Source: an uncultured Flavobacteriaceae bacterium
GTDB taxonomy: Bacteria > Bacteroidota > Bacteroidia > Flavobacteriales > Flavobacteriaceae
Length of the DNA: 64,000 bases
Direction: 5' to 3'
NCBI GenBank assembly: GCA_947500575.1
Contig: CANMSI010000001.1
Coordinates: 248,001 to 312,000 of the forward strand
Below are positions 1 to 8,378 of this stretch, piece by piece. How positions within the stretch are numbered: position 1 is the first letter of the stretch; each line of letters starts with the position of its first letter. The translations under genes and the position numbers were made by a program. The notes beneath the pieces were generated by a model, which was not told where the DNA came from, did not search any database, and worked only from the letters and a program-made list of their open reading frames with translations.

Positions 1-596
1 TTGATTTTGAAAATATAGATGTAGCAATCGATTTTAGCACTCCAGATGTAGCTTTTGACAATATTAAAAAGTGCATAGAAAACAATACACCCATCATTTC
101 TGGCACTACAGGCTGGTTAGAGAAATATGATCAAGCTGTAAACTTATGTCAGGAAAAAAAAGGTGCTTTTATATATGCATCCAACTTTAGTTTGGGAGTT
201 AATGTATTTTTTGAGTTGAATAGTTACTTAGCCAAGATGATGGCAAATCTAAAAGATTATGGAGTTCGTATGGAAGAGATTCATCATACTCAAAAATTAG
301 ATGCTCCTAGCGGCACGGCTATTAGTTTAGCTGAAGGAATAATAGCCCAAACAGCACATCATAACTGGTCCATGGAAAAAGCTTCAGAAGAAGAAATTCT
401 TATCACATCTAAAAGAGAAGGGACTGTTCCTGGTACGCATACCATCACATATGAAAGCAAGGTAGATGCCATAGATATTAAACATACAGCTCATAATAGA
501 GAAGGATTTGCCTTAGGCGCCGTAATTGCTTCGGAATGGATTTTAGGAAAAACGGGGGTTTATAGTATGAAAGATGTGTTAAACCTAGGCAGATAA
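1..596 (+). CDS. dapB: 4-hydroxy-tetrahydrodipicolinate reductase, 5' end missing
   Basis: The reading frame is open from the window edge (frame 3), so the start codon lies outside; about 197 codons are visible. DapB reduces hydroxy-tetrahydrodipicolinate with NAD(P)H in lysine and diaminopimelate synthesis in the cytoplasm. Seen: the strand-loop SGTTGW, the loop ASNFSLGVN, and the family signature EIHHTQKLDAPSGTA around 277-321, which holds the catalytic His pair and the Lys. The C-terminal part (SKREGTVPGTHTI, EGFALGAV) also fits. The missing N-terminus would carry the GxxGxxG dinucleotide-binding motif. The gene is followed after 93 bases by lepB, an order I recall as common in Flavobacteriaceae. 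Assignment is secure. Confidence 0.96.
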   Translation, partial: DFENIDVAIDFSTPDVAFDNIKKCIENNTPIISGTTGWLEKYDQAVNLCQEKKGAFIYASNFSLGVNVFFELNSYLAKMMANLKDYGVRMEEIHHTQKLDAPSGTAISLAEGIIAQTAHHNWSMEKASEEEILITSKREGTVPGTHTITYESKVDAIDIKHTAHNREGFALGAVIASEWILGKTGVYSMKDVLNLGR

Positions 597-689
597 ATGT
601 AACATTTTTTAAGTTTGCAAGTCTGAAAAGACAATTGATCACTTGAGACAAGCAACAATAAACAGCAAATTAACTAACAATACAATACT

Positions 690-2402
690 ATGGACAGTAC
701 ACAATGGATTATTTTTATACTGGTTGTGCAGGTTATCCATTTTTTAGGAACATGGAAATTATATGTGAAAGCGGGTAGAAAAGCCTGGGAAGCGGCCATT
801 CCTATTTATAACGGCATTGTATTAATGCAAATTATTAATAGGCCAAAATGGTGGGTGCTTCTTCTCTTTATACCTATAATTAACCTCTTAATGTTTCCGG
901 TAGTTTGGGTAGAGACCATACGGAGCTTTGGAAAAAATAGCTTATTAGATACTTGGTTGGTTATTCTTACGCTAGGTTTTTACACCTACTATATTAACTA
1001 TACCCAAGACGTTAAATATATAGAGGAAAGAGATACAAATCCTAGAACCGCTATTGGCGAATGGGTGAGCTCTATTGTTTTTGCAGTAGTAGCAGCGACC
1101 TTTGTTCATACTTATTTTATACAACCCTATGTAATACCTACGGGTTCTTTGGAAAAAACTTTGCTCATTGGCGACTTCTTATTCGTAAGTAAATTTCACT
1201 ATGGGGCAAGGGTACCAATGACCACCGTTGCAGCACCTATGGTGCATGATACCATTCCTTTAATTGCCAAACGTTCTTACTTAGATAAACCGCAACTCCC
1301 CTATTTTAGACTTCCAGGTTTTCAAAAAATTGACCGTAACGAAATTGTAGTTTTTAGTTGGCCTGCAGATACAGTGCGGCAGTTTTATAAAAAAGAGAAA
1401 GGGGTTCGCAAACCTATCGATAAGAAATCTAACTATGTAAAAAGATGTGTAGGAATACCCGGAGATACCCTATCCATCGTAGATGGTTTTGTGCATATTA
1501 ATGGAAAGCAAACCGTACTACCCGACCGTGAAAAAACTCAAATCACATACAATGTTTACAGCAAAACTGGGGTGTCATCAAGAGATTTAAAAGCAGCAGG
1601 CACAGATGATTATTATCGTGTCTATGTAACCAAATCACCTATTCAATTTACCGATCAGCATGAAAGAATTTTAGGCAAATATATTAGGTCTGGTATAAAG
1701 AGAGCGGATGGTAGATTAGAACTACGTACAGGGCCTAAGGGTTTTCCTATGGCTGCTGTTAGGGAATCAAGAATATCCTTTGTTGAAGAAACTGCAAGAA
1801 GAAGGGAAGCCAATCTTACCAAAGAAATGGTAGCAGCTTTAGAGAAAAACTCTAAGATAGATTCGATAGTCAAAATACTTGAACCAAAAGGACAAAGGGG
1901 CACTTCTGTTTTTCCGCATGATAGTGATTATGCATGGAATCGAGATAATTTTGGTCCCATGTACATTCCAAAAAAAGGAGCAACAATTCCTTTAAACCTT
2001 AAAGTGTTACCATTATACAAAAGAATAATTCGCTTATACGAGGGAAATACCGTGGGTATTTCTGGAAATCAAGTTATTATCAACGGTGAAGTTGCGGATT
2101 CATATACTTTTAAACAAGACTATTATTGGATGATGGGTGATAATCGTCATAGTTCGGAGGATAGTCGATTTTGGGGTTATGTACCAGCGGATCATATTGT
2201 GGGAAAACCAATTTTTATTTGGTTAAGCATTGATGGAATTAACGATGGAATAAAAAATTGGAGACCAAGGTGGGATAGATTCTTTACTACGGTAAGTGGT
2301 GATGGAGAACCCCGCTCCTATTTTAGGTATTTCCTCATTCTTTTGGCTGGCTATTTTGTATTCGATTTCTTTAAGAAAAAGCGAAAAAAGAAAACTTCTT
2401 AA
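690..2402 (+). CDS. lepB: Signal peptidase I, long flavobacterial form
   Basis: This membrane protease (family S26) removes signal peptides from exported proteins at the outer face of the inner membrane. At 570 residues it is far longer than the usual 200-320. Residues 1-110 carry several hydrophobic segments. The catalytic Ser is Ser153 in PTGSLEKTL (S26 consensus PSxSMxPTL) and the general base is Lys251 in NYVKRCVGIPGD. The last conserved box, MMGDNRHSSEDSRFWGYVP, is near residue 483, so an insertion of roughly 200 residues separates the Lys box from it. A further hydrophobic segment and a lysine-rich tail close the protein. Ser and Lys are both present, so it should be active. The long insertion is, from memory, typical of flavobacterial LepB; its role is unknown to me. 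Confidence 0.95.
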   Translation: MDSTQWIIFILVVQVIHFLGTWKLYVKAGRKAWEAAIPIYNGIVLMQIINRPKWWVLLLFIPIINLLMFPVVWVETIRSFGKNSLLDTWLVILTLGFYTYYINYTQDVKYIEERDTNPRTAIGEWVSSIVFAVVAATFVHTYFIQPYVIPTGSLEKTLLIGDFLFVSKFHYGARVPMTTVAAPMVHDTIPLIAKRSYLDKPQLPYFRLPGFQKIDRNEIVVFSWPADTVRQFYKKEKGVRKPIDKKSNYVKRCVGIPGDTLSIVDGFVHINGKQTVLPDREKTQITYNVYSKTGVSSRDLKAAGTDDYYRVYVTKSPIQFTDQHERILGKYIRSGIKRADGRLELRTGPKGFPMAAVRESRISFVEETARRREANLTKEMVAALEKNSKIDSIVKILEPKGQRGTSVFPHDSDYAWNRDNFGPMYIPKKGATIPLNLKVLPLYKRIIRLYEGNTVGISGNQVIINGEVADSYTFKQDYYWMMGDNRHSSEDSRFWGYVPADHIVGKPIFIWLSIDGINDGIKNWRPRWDRFFTTVSGDGEPRSYFRYFLILLAGYFVFDFFKKKRKKKTS

Positions 2403-2412
2403 ACAGAAGGTA

Positions 2413-2420
2413 TATTTTTG
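2413..2420 (+). promoter_or_regulatory. Promoter -7 element before the WbqC-like gene
   Basis: TATTTTTG fits the Bacteroidetes -7 consensus TAnnTTTG and lies 20 bases before the ATG at 2441. No clear TTG is seen at the -33 position. Confidence 0.45.
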
Positions 2421-2440
2421 TTGTCTGAATACCCAATTAA

Positions 2441-3073
2441 ATGACTGTTTTACTTCATCCAACCTATTTCCCAAATATTGCTCATTTTGCAGTAATTGCT
2501 CAGAATGAAATTTGTTGGGAGCAGGAAGATAATTACCAAAAGCAGACTTTTAGAAACCGAACTTACATCTGTACCGATCAAGGAAAGCATATGCTCAATA
2601 TACCCATACAACATGTAGGTGGGGCTCAAGGCAGGCAAAAATTTAAAGATGTAAAATTGGAAAATGCCTATCATTGGCAGCGACAACATTGGCGTACTTT
2701 AGAAACCGCATATCGCACTTCTCCCTTCTTTGAATTTTATGAAGATGAATTAGCACCATTATTTGAAAAAAAACATAGCTTTTTACTCGACTTCAATCTT
2801 CAAGCTATTGAAATTGTATGTGATTTTTTAGAAATATCGATGCCTACATTAAAAACAGAAAGCTACGAATCTAATCCTAAAAACATCCTAGATGCCCGGC
2901 ACCTGGCCAATGCAAAGCAGAATTTAGATATGCAACCAGCACCCTATACCCAAGTATTTGGTAAGAAGCACAATTTTATAGGCAACATGTCTATCTTAGA
3001 TCTGCTTTTCAATGAAGGGACCAATGCATTTGACTATCTCGAAAATCAGCCTTTAGATTTTTTAAATGGATAG
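2441..3073 (+). CDS. WbqC-like family protein
   Basis: A 210-residue soluble protein with the WbqC-like N-terminal signature (LLHPTYFPNIAHFAVIAQ, then a Trp/Glu-rich stretch and RNRTYI). WbqC family proteins are linked to surface polysaccharide synthesis in some bacteria, but the reaction is not settled, so no specific role is claimed. The central aromatic stretch (YHWQRQHWRTLETAYRTSPF) is typical of the family. It lies 38 bases after lepB and its stop overlaps the next start by 8 bases, which suggests co-translation with the small membrane protein. It may have its own promoter at 2413. Confidence 0.85.
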   Translation: MTVLLHPTYFPNIAHFAVIAQNEICWEQEDNYQKQTFRNRTYICTDQGKHMLNIPIQHVGGAQGRQKFKDVKLENAYHWQRQHWRTLETAYRTSPFFEFYEDELAPLFEKKHSFLLDFNLQAIEIVCDFLEISMPTLKTESYESNPKNILDARHLANAKQNLDMQPAPYTQVFGKKHNFIGNMSILDLLFNEGTNAFDYLENQPLDFLNG

Positions 3074-3374
3074 ATTCATAATCCATTACGGTATTCATAT
3101 TCTTGTACCCATAGCCATTGGTATCCTATTCTATAAAGAACATAGACTACGGGTAATTCTAATACTATTAGCAGCCTTTCTCATAGACCTAGATCATCTC
3201 TTAGCAAATCCTATTTTTGATCCTAATCGTTGCAGCATCAATTTTCACCCATTACATAGCTACTGGGCAATTGCCGTTTATTTCGGATTCCTTTTTTTTA
3301 AAAAAACCAGACTCATTGGTATAGGATTACTTGTTCATATCCTAGCAGATTTTACCGATTGCCTATGGCTTTGA
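3066..3374 (+). CDS. DUF6122 family small membrane protein
   Basis: A 102-residue protein with three to four hydrophobic segments. It contains an early HYGIH, a central DLDHLLANP and a late HILADFTD. This His/Asp spacing resembles YdjM-type membrane metal-dependent hydrolases, a remote similarity that I infer and cannot test here. I recall it as DUF6122, a family of unknown function. The start overlaps the WbqC-like gene by 8 bases, and its 3' end overlaps the convergent gene on the other strand by 12 bases, so there is no room for a terminator between them. Confidence 0.75.
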   Translation: MDRFIIHYGIHILVPIAIGILFYKEHRLRVILILLAAFLIDLDHLLANPIFDPNRCSINFHPLHSYWAIAVYFGFLFFKKTRLIGIGLLVHILADFTDCLWL

Positions 3375-4394
3375 TGAGAAACGTACTGTAGACATAATAG
3401 GAAAATGATCTGAAAGTGACACCTCAAAATTTTGATGAGTCATCACTTGGAGTGTTTCATCTACAAGTATAAAATCAATTCGCATGGGCACACCCATAAA
3501 ATCAAATGTTTTTCCAAATCCAACTCCTTTTTCTCTAAAACTATCTCGTAGATCAGCTTTTATCGTACGATACACATGTGAAAATTGAGTATTGTTAAAA
3601 TCGCCACAAACTATTTTGGGATAGGAAGTTTTGGCACTGTGCTTTTTATACAAGCTAGCTTGTAGTTCTTGTTTTCCAAAAGACGTATGTAGACGCTTAA
3701 ATAATTTATCAGATGACTCGCTGGCTATAGCCGCCGCATTGGGTTGAATTTTTAAGGATTCCATATGCAGATTATATACACGAATGGTATCTTTCTTATA
3801 TTGTATATCTGCAAACACCGCATTGTTTCCAGTTTTTGGAAAACTTAAAGAACCACTATTTGTAATGGGGTATTTAGAGAATACGGCCAGCAGTGCTTTC
3901 TCCCCCAATTCTTCGTAACTGATATAGCTATAGGGATATTGTTCAAAAACATCTGCAAAGTTGTGGTTAAATTCTTGAAAACACAGAATATCTGGATTAT
4001 GTTTATTTATAAAATTTTGTATTTTTTCTGGTATGTCTTCATCGTCAAAATCTTCATTTCTATTAAAGACGCGTACATTGTAGCTCATTATACTTAAATC
4101 TTCCGTTGCTGATATGGAAGTTTGGGAGCCAAACTCAAAGAAATTTCCAAAGACCATGTAGGCTACGAATAGACAGCTTGCGGAGAGTAAGGCATATTTT
4201 TTTTTGACCACTAACCAAAAGAGTACAAATACCAAATGTATACCTACCAAAACTGGAACGGAGAGGCTTAGAATGGATAGGAATGACAAACGCTCTAACA
4301 TACCATAAGAAATGGCACATGCTAAAATTAATAGCAGACCAAACAATAGGTTGACAACCCAGAACAGCTTTTTAAAAAAAGAGCGTTTTCTCAT
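3363..4394 (-). CDS. Endonuclease/exonuclease/phosphatase-fold protein, membrane anchored
   Basis: A 343-residue protein. The first 90 residues hold three hydrophobic segments; the rest is an EEP (DNase I-like) domain with the family motifs in order: MSYNVRVFNR, DILCFQEF, VCGDFNNTQFS, MRIDFILVD and the final SDHFPIMS. Metal-binding Glu, the Asp/Asn pair and the catalytic His are therefore present. The substrate cannot be read from sequence; nucleic acid, phospholipid or inositol phosphate are all known in this superfamily. It is the last gene of a tight run (mutL, two rhomboids), beginning 3 bases after the upstream rhomboid gene. Its catalytic domain probably faces the periplasm or membrane surface. 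Confidence 0.88.
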   Translation of the reverse strand: MRKRSFFKKLFWVVNLLFGLLLILACAISYGMLERLSFLSILSLSVPVLVGIHLVFVLFWLVVKKKYALLSASCLFVAYMVFGNFFEFGSQTSISATEDLSIMSYNVRVFNRNEDFDDEDIPEKIQNFINKHNPDILCFQEFNHNFADVFEQYPYSYISYEELGEKALLAVFSKYPITNSGSLSFPKTGNNAVFADIQYKKDTIRVYNLHMESLKIQPNAAAIASESSDKLFKRLHTSFGKQELQASLYKKHSAKTSYPKIVCGDFNNTQFSHVYRTIKADLRDSFREKGVGFGKTFDFMGVPMRIDFILVDETLQVMTHQNFEVSLSDHFPIMSTVRFSSKP

Positions 4395-4397
4395 CTA

Positions 4398-5276
4398 TTA
4401 ATCTTCCTTCCCTGCTTTAAATAAAAAGTCTTTCTCTGTCTTAGATAAACTCTCATAGCCAGATTTACTTATTTTATCCAAAATAGCATCTATCTTTCGC
4501 TGTCTAGTAGCTTTATCATAATCATCTTTACTTTGCCCTGTATGTTTGTTTTTGCGGTAAACCGTCTTCAATGGTGCTTTTTTCTCCTTCTTTTTAAAAA
4601 TGTTTCCTAGACCATCTAAAAATTTCGAAAAGCCCGCCCCAATATCCGTTCCTTTTGCTAGCTGATTTGCATATGCATATCCTAATAAGCTACCTCCAAT
4701 ATGGGCAATATTTCCACCCATATTGCTATTTAGGATGATGGACATGATATCTACTGATACTAAAAAAACACCCAGATACCATAGCTTTAAATTGAAAAAT
4801 ATAAGTCGTACTTCACGATTTGAAATATACGCGCAAATAAAGATAAGCACTGCCCTAACTCCAGCCGAAGCCCCAATAACGATGGTACTATCTCCCGCAT
4901 CAATACCCGGAAAAATAGTGTAGACCAAAAGAAATAATAGGCCTCCCATAATAACCCCTAGGAAATAAACATTGATAAAACGTTTATTACCAAAAAGATT
5001 AAGGAAAATTCTAGCTGCAAAAAACAGCACTAACATATTAAAAAAGATATGTCCAAAACTAGCATGAAAAAAGGAATACGTAACTAGAGACCACGGTTGC
5101 CCAATAAAGTCGGTTAAATTATCCGGAATCCAAAACCACCGTTCAACACTATCTTTTGGAAGTTGCAATAAAACAGGAACTAGCAGGTTTACAAGAAAAA
5201 CCACTACATTGACAACAATGAGTTTTCCTGCTATCCCCAAATTAGCAAATTGGTACTGTAGATTTCCTCTTGTCAT
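4398..5276 (-). CDS. Rhomboid family intramembrane serine protease (first of pair)
   Basis: A 292-residue membrane protein with about six hydrophobic segments in residues 15-205 and a charged, lysine-rich cytoplasmic tail. The rhomboid catalytic features are visible: the HASFGHIFFN stretch (His71, His76, Asn80), the serine in GASAGV (Ser137) and the His in AHIGG (His192). The usual GxSG is GASA here, so the fourth position is Ala, which is unusual. It begins 1 base after a second rhomboid gene and is followed after 3 bases by the EEP gene. Substrates are unknown. The tail ends in EKDFLFKAGKED and looks like an adaptor or regulatory segment. Confidence 0.93.
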   Translation of the reverse strand: MTRGNLQYQFANLGIAGKLIVVNVVVFLVNLLVPVLLQLPKDSVERWFWIPDNLTDFIGQPWSLVTYSFFHASFGHIFFNMLVLFFAARIFLNLFGNKRFINVYFLGVIMGGLLFLLVYTIFPGIDAGDSTIVIGASAGVRAVLIFICAYISNREVRLIFFNLKLWYLGVFLVSVDIMSIILNSNMGGNIAHIGGSLLGYAYANQLAKGTDIGAGFSKFLDGLGNIFKKKEKKAPLKTVYRKNKHTGQSKDDYDKATRQRKIDAILDKISKSGYESLSKTEKDFLFKAGKED

Positions 5277-5277
5277 T

Positions 5278-6117
5278 TTAATTCCAACGATTCTTATTAA
5301 ACTGATTTTTTTTCCAATACCACATCATAATAAAACCTACAAATGCACCACCTAAGTGAGCCACATAAGCAGTATTACTTGGACTAAATATGGAGACACC
5401 TGTAAGGGCAGAAAATAAATCCAATCCAATAATTGCAGGAATAAAGTACTTCGCCTTAATAGGAATTGGCAAGAAAATGAGCATCAGTTTAGATTCTGGA
5501 AACAACATTGCAAAACCAACCATAACTCCCATAATTGCACCAGAAGCTCCTAAAGAACTCTTTGTATTCATTACACTTAAATCAAAAAGTGTCCCAAAAT
5601 CCTTTTGATTAATCGTTATATTATATTGATCCATTAAGGGTTGCAACCCTTCCATAAATAGCTCACCTCTAAAATACCCTTTTCCATCATTTGAATCGAT
5701 ATTCATTATTTCTCTTAAAACGTCATTTCCGATATCTACAGACAAGTCTGAGGATACAGATAAAAACTGATAGTAGTCCACTCCCAAAGAAATGAGAGCG
5801 GCCCCTAAACCTGCCGAAATGTAAAAGAAAATAAACTTCTTTTTTCCGAAAGCTTGTTCCACGGGACTACCAAACATCCATAACGCAAACATATTAAACA
5901 GAATGTGTTGAAAATAAATACCTCCATCAAGATTGTAGGAAGCATGCATAAACATATGTGTAAATAGTTGCCATGGCTTAAAAAGATCGCTTGTAGGGAA
6001 GTGAAGTGCTAAAAGATTATTCAAAAAATCTCCATTGGAACCAATAGTCAAGGTAGCAATCCATAAAATTGCATTAATAATGATTAAATGCTTTACTGTA
6101 TCTGTTATTCTTCCCAT
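5278..6117 (-). CDS. Rhomboid family intramembrane serine protease (second of pair)
   Basis: A 279-residue rhomboid. The nucleophile is Ser192 in a perfect GASGA motif and the base is His254 in AHLGGAFVG; HILFNMFALW supplies the His/Asn oxyanion region. Between the third hydrophobic segment and the catalytic helix lies an insertion of about 75 polar residues (about 112-187), so the extramembrane loop is much longer than usual. The gene abuts mutL with no spacer, and the other rhomboid follows after 1 base. The two copies are clearly diverged. The pair in the mutL operon is, from memory, a conserved flavobacterial arrangement. Confidence 0.94.
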   Translation of the reverse strand: MGRITDTVKHLIIINAILWIATLTIGSNGDFLNNLLALHFPTSDLFKPWQLFTHMFMHASYNLDGGIYFQHILFNMFALWMFGSPVEQAFGKKKFIFFYISAGLGAALISLGVDYYQFLSVSSDLSVDIGNDVLREIMNIDSNDGKGYFRGELFMEGLQPLMDQYNITINQKDFGTLFDLSVMNTKSSLGASGAIMGVMVGFAMLFPESKLMLIFLPIPIKAKYFIPAIIGLDLFSALTGVSIFSPSNTAYVAHLGGAFVGFIMMWYWKKNQFNKNRWN

Positions 6118-7968
6118 TTATAAAAACTTTTTATCAATATCACCTTCCGTTAACGTAATGTATATGGGCTTATTAAAAGGACTCAACATAGGTTCTTTAC
6201 ATGCAAATAGATCATCTACCAAGGCTGTTTGAGATCCTGTTTCTAATATTTCCCCTGTCTTTACTGCAAGTGTTTTGCACAAGGTCTTGGCCAAGATATC
6301 TGTTTGTGAAAAACCATCGGTAGTTTCATCCAATTGGTAATCCGCTATCAACTGATCTATTACCATGCTTACTTCGCTCTCTTGCACACCAAGAGGAACA
6401 CCACTAATAGCAATGGACTCTTTCTCAATATGATCAAAAACAAAACCCAAGGTAGTTAGACTATCTTTAATTTCTTCTATTAATGCTACTTCTCCTTTCG
6501 AAAAAGAAAGCTGTAAGGGAAATAGGAGTTGCTGACTAATGGCCTCCTTAATGGTCATATTCTTCAGAAACCTTTCATATAAAACGCGCTGATGAGCTCT
6601 ACTTTGATCTATAATAACCATCCCAGACTTAATAGGAGTTACAATGTATTTTCTGCGCAGTTGAAAAGTAGTAGCGCTTGTTTCAACGGCAAAGGTCTTT
6701 TCTTCAAAAAGAGAACCAGTTATGGTATCCGACTCAAAACTTACACTGCTAAAATGATCTTCCATTCCCACCTTCGAATCTAATCCAACATACATGCTCT
6801 CCCAGCTATTAGTAGGCTGCTTTGGATACGTATTTTTTCCAAATTGCTTTGCAGGTTGATCCGAAAAAGGGTTGAATTTTGCATCTACTTCTACCCCAGG
6901 CATATGAACAGCTTTATCCTTATAGGCATACGGAGTTTCTAAATTTTGGTCTTGTTCAAAATCTAAAGCCGGTACTACGTTAAATTGTCCTAGACTATGT
7001 TTTATTGTTGATCTAAGAATTGCATACAAGGTATGCTCATCATCAAACTTAATTTCTGTCTTTGTGGGGTGTATGTTAATATCTATGGAACTAGGGTCTA
7101 CCTCAAGGTATAAAAAATAACCAGGATAGTGATCTGGCCTTATCAAACCTTCGAAGGCGGCCACTACAGCATGGTGCAAATAGGGACTTTTAATAAATCG
7201 ATTATTAACAAAGAAAAACTGCTCTCCCCTACTCTTCTTTGCGAACTGAGGTTTGCATATAAAACCCGTAACTTTTACTACCTGAGTTTCTTCCGCCACA
7301 GGTACTAGTTTTTCGTTGGTTTTACCTCCAAAAATAGCCGATATACGCTGCCTTTTGTTACAAGCAGGTAAATTAAAGAGTTCACTACCTTTATTATAAA
7401 AGTGAAACTCAATCGCCGGATGCGCAAGTGCTACACGATGAAACTCATCTGTAATATGCCTTAATTCTACCGCATTTGATTTTAGGAAATTACGTCTAGC
7501 AGGAATATTAAAAAATAAATTCTTAACAGCAATGGAAGTTCCTTGAGCTGTGGTAGTAAGGTCTTGAGTAACTACCTTGCTCCCTTCAATTTTAAGAAGG
7601 TTACCCAGTTCTTCATCTGCTAATCTGGTTTGCATTTCTACATGAGCAATTGCAGCGATAGATGCGAGCGCCTCCCCTCTAAAGCCTTTGGTATCTAAAT
7701 CAAATAAGTCTTCTGCTGTTTTTATTTTTGAAGTTGCGTGCCTTTCAAAGCTTAAACGAGCATCCGTACCGCTCATTCCAACGCCATTATCTATAACCTG
7801 AATTAAAGTTTTACCAGCCTCTTTAACAATTAGTTTAATAGATTTTGCCCCTGCATCAATAGCATTTTCCAGCAATTCTTTTACAACCGAAGCTGGGCGT
7901 TGCACTACTTCCCCTGCTGCAATTTGGTTTGCAACATGATCTGGCAAAAGTTGAATAACATCTGCCAT
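6118..7968 (-). CDS. mutL: DNA mismatch repair protein MutL, degenerate nuclease site
   Basis: A 616-residue mismatch repair protein. The N-terminal GHKL ATPase is intact: ENAIDAGA, DNGVGM, GFRGEALASIAAI. The C-terminal dimerisation domain is present, but the motifs that bind metal in MutL endonucleases are eroded: DQHA(x)2E(x)4E reads DQSRAHQRVLYE (Asp454), the ACxxAxxAG region reads LCKTLAVKTG, and the CPHGRP box reads SPFNKP (596-601). The protein is therefore expected to lack intrinsic nicking activity. It overlaps the upstream small gene by one base (TAATG) and abuts the rhomboid gene, so all are probably co-transcribed from the element at 8280. Confidence 0.97.
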   Translation of the reverse strand: MADVIQLLPDHVANQIAAGEVVQRPASVVKELLENAIDAGAKSIKLIVKEAGKTLIQVIDNGVGMSGTDARLSFERHATSKIKTAEDLFDLDTKGFRGEALASIAAIAHVEMQTRLADEELGNLLKIEGSKVVTQDLTTTAQGTSIAVKNLFFNIPARRNFLKSNAVELRHITDEFHRVALAHPAIEFHFYNKGSELFNLPACNKRQRISAIFGGKTNEKLVPVAEETQVVKVTGFICKPQFAKKSRGEQFFFVNNRFIKSPYLHHAVVAAFEGLIRPDHYPGYFLYLEVDPSSIDINIHPTKTEIKFDDEHTLYAILRSTIKHSLGQFNVVPALDFEQDQNLETPYAYKDKAVHMPGVEVDAKFNPFSDQPAKQFGKNTYPKQPTNSWESMYVGLDSKVGMEDHFSSVSFESDTITGSLFEEKTFAVETSATTFQLRRKYIVTPIKSGMVIIDQSRAHQRVLYERFLKNMTIKEAISQQLLFPLQLSFSKGEVALIEEIKDSLTTLGFVFDHIEKESIAISGVPLGVQESEVSMVIDQLIADYQLDETTDGFSQTDILAKTLCKTLAVKTGEILETGSQTALVDDLFACKEPMLSPFNKPIYITLTEGDIDKKFL

Positions 7969-8261
7969 TAAAGTAAAAAGTCAAGTTTTCCGTATTTTAT
8001 TGCAGCGTAAGCAAAAGCAAAAAGGATAATCAAAATAACAAAAAAGCGCAAACGACTATTTTTGTTTCTATCCATGCTTTTCATTGTTTTCCAGTCTTCT
8101 CTATAACTCTTCTTTCGATAACCCTTAAAATATTCCTGATCCGTTTTGGCCGCTTTAGCCTTTCTGAGTTTATCTATACGCTCTTGCCGTTCGTTATAGT
8201 AACGAGGTGTATAATTATAGGATTTGTTCCTGCTTAATTTAAACAGTGTAGGAAGTCTCAT
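7968..8261 (-). CDS. Small protein with C-terminal membrane anchor
   Basis: A 97-residue basic protein with one C-terminal hydrophobic segment (FFVILIILFAFAYAAIKYG). The N-terminus (FKLSRNKSYNYTPRYYNER) matches a small conserved flavobacterial protein that I recall being labelled, apparently by neighbourhood only, as riboflavin synthase subunit beta; nothing in it supports that. The ATG at 8261 is preferred over the in-frame TTG at 8282, because the TTG lies inside the likely promoter element at 8280-8287. Its stop overlaps the mutL start (TAATG). Function unknown. Confidence 0.75.
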   Translation of the reverse strand: MRLPTLFKLSRNKSYNYTPRYYNERQERIDKLRKAKAAKTDQEYFKGYRKKSYREDWKTMKSMDRNKNSRLRFFVILIILFAFAYAAIKYGKLDFLL

Positions 8262-8279
8262 ATGATGTCTCAGTATATT

Positions 8280-8287
8280 CAAAAATA
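8280..8287 (-). promoter_or_regulatory. Promoter -7 element of the mutL-rhomboid operon
   Basis: On the minus strand this reads TATTTTTG, a perfect TAnnTTTG. It is 18 bases before the ATG at 8261 and excludes the upstream TTG as a start. No TTG is seen 19 bases upstream. Confidence 0.5.
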
Positions 8288-8378
8288 ATTAAAATACACT
8301 AGAAAAGGCAGAAAATCTCTCCTAAAAATTGTTAACAGTTGCCTGATTTTATTGGTGGGATTCCAATTTCTATGTACA

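Noticed and set aside
3363-3374. Overlap of two convergent genes, possible frameshift
   Set aside because: Both products end naturally and their families look complete; a short tail-to-tail overlap is normal in dense genomes.
7968-8282. Label 'riboflavin synthase subunit beta' for the small protein before mutL
   Set aside because: The sequence is a basic protein with a C-terminal membrane segment and has no lumazine or riboflavin synthase motif; the true ribH is the neighbouring gene.
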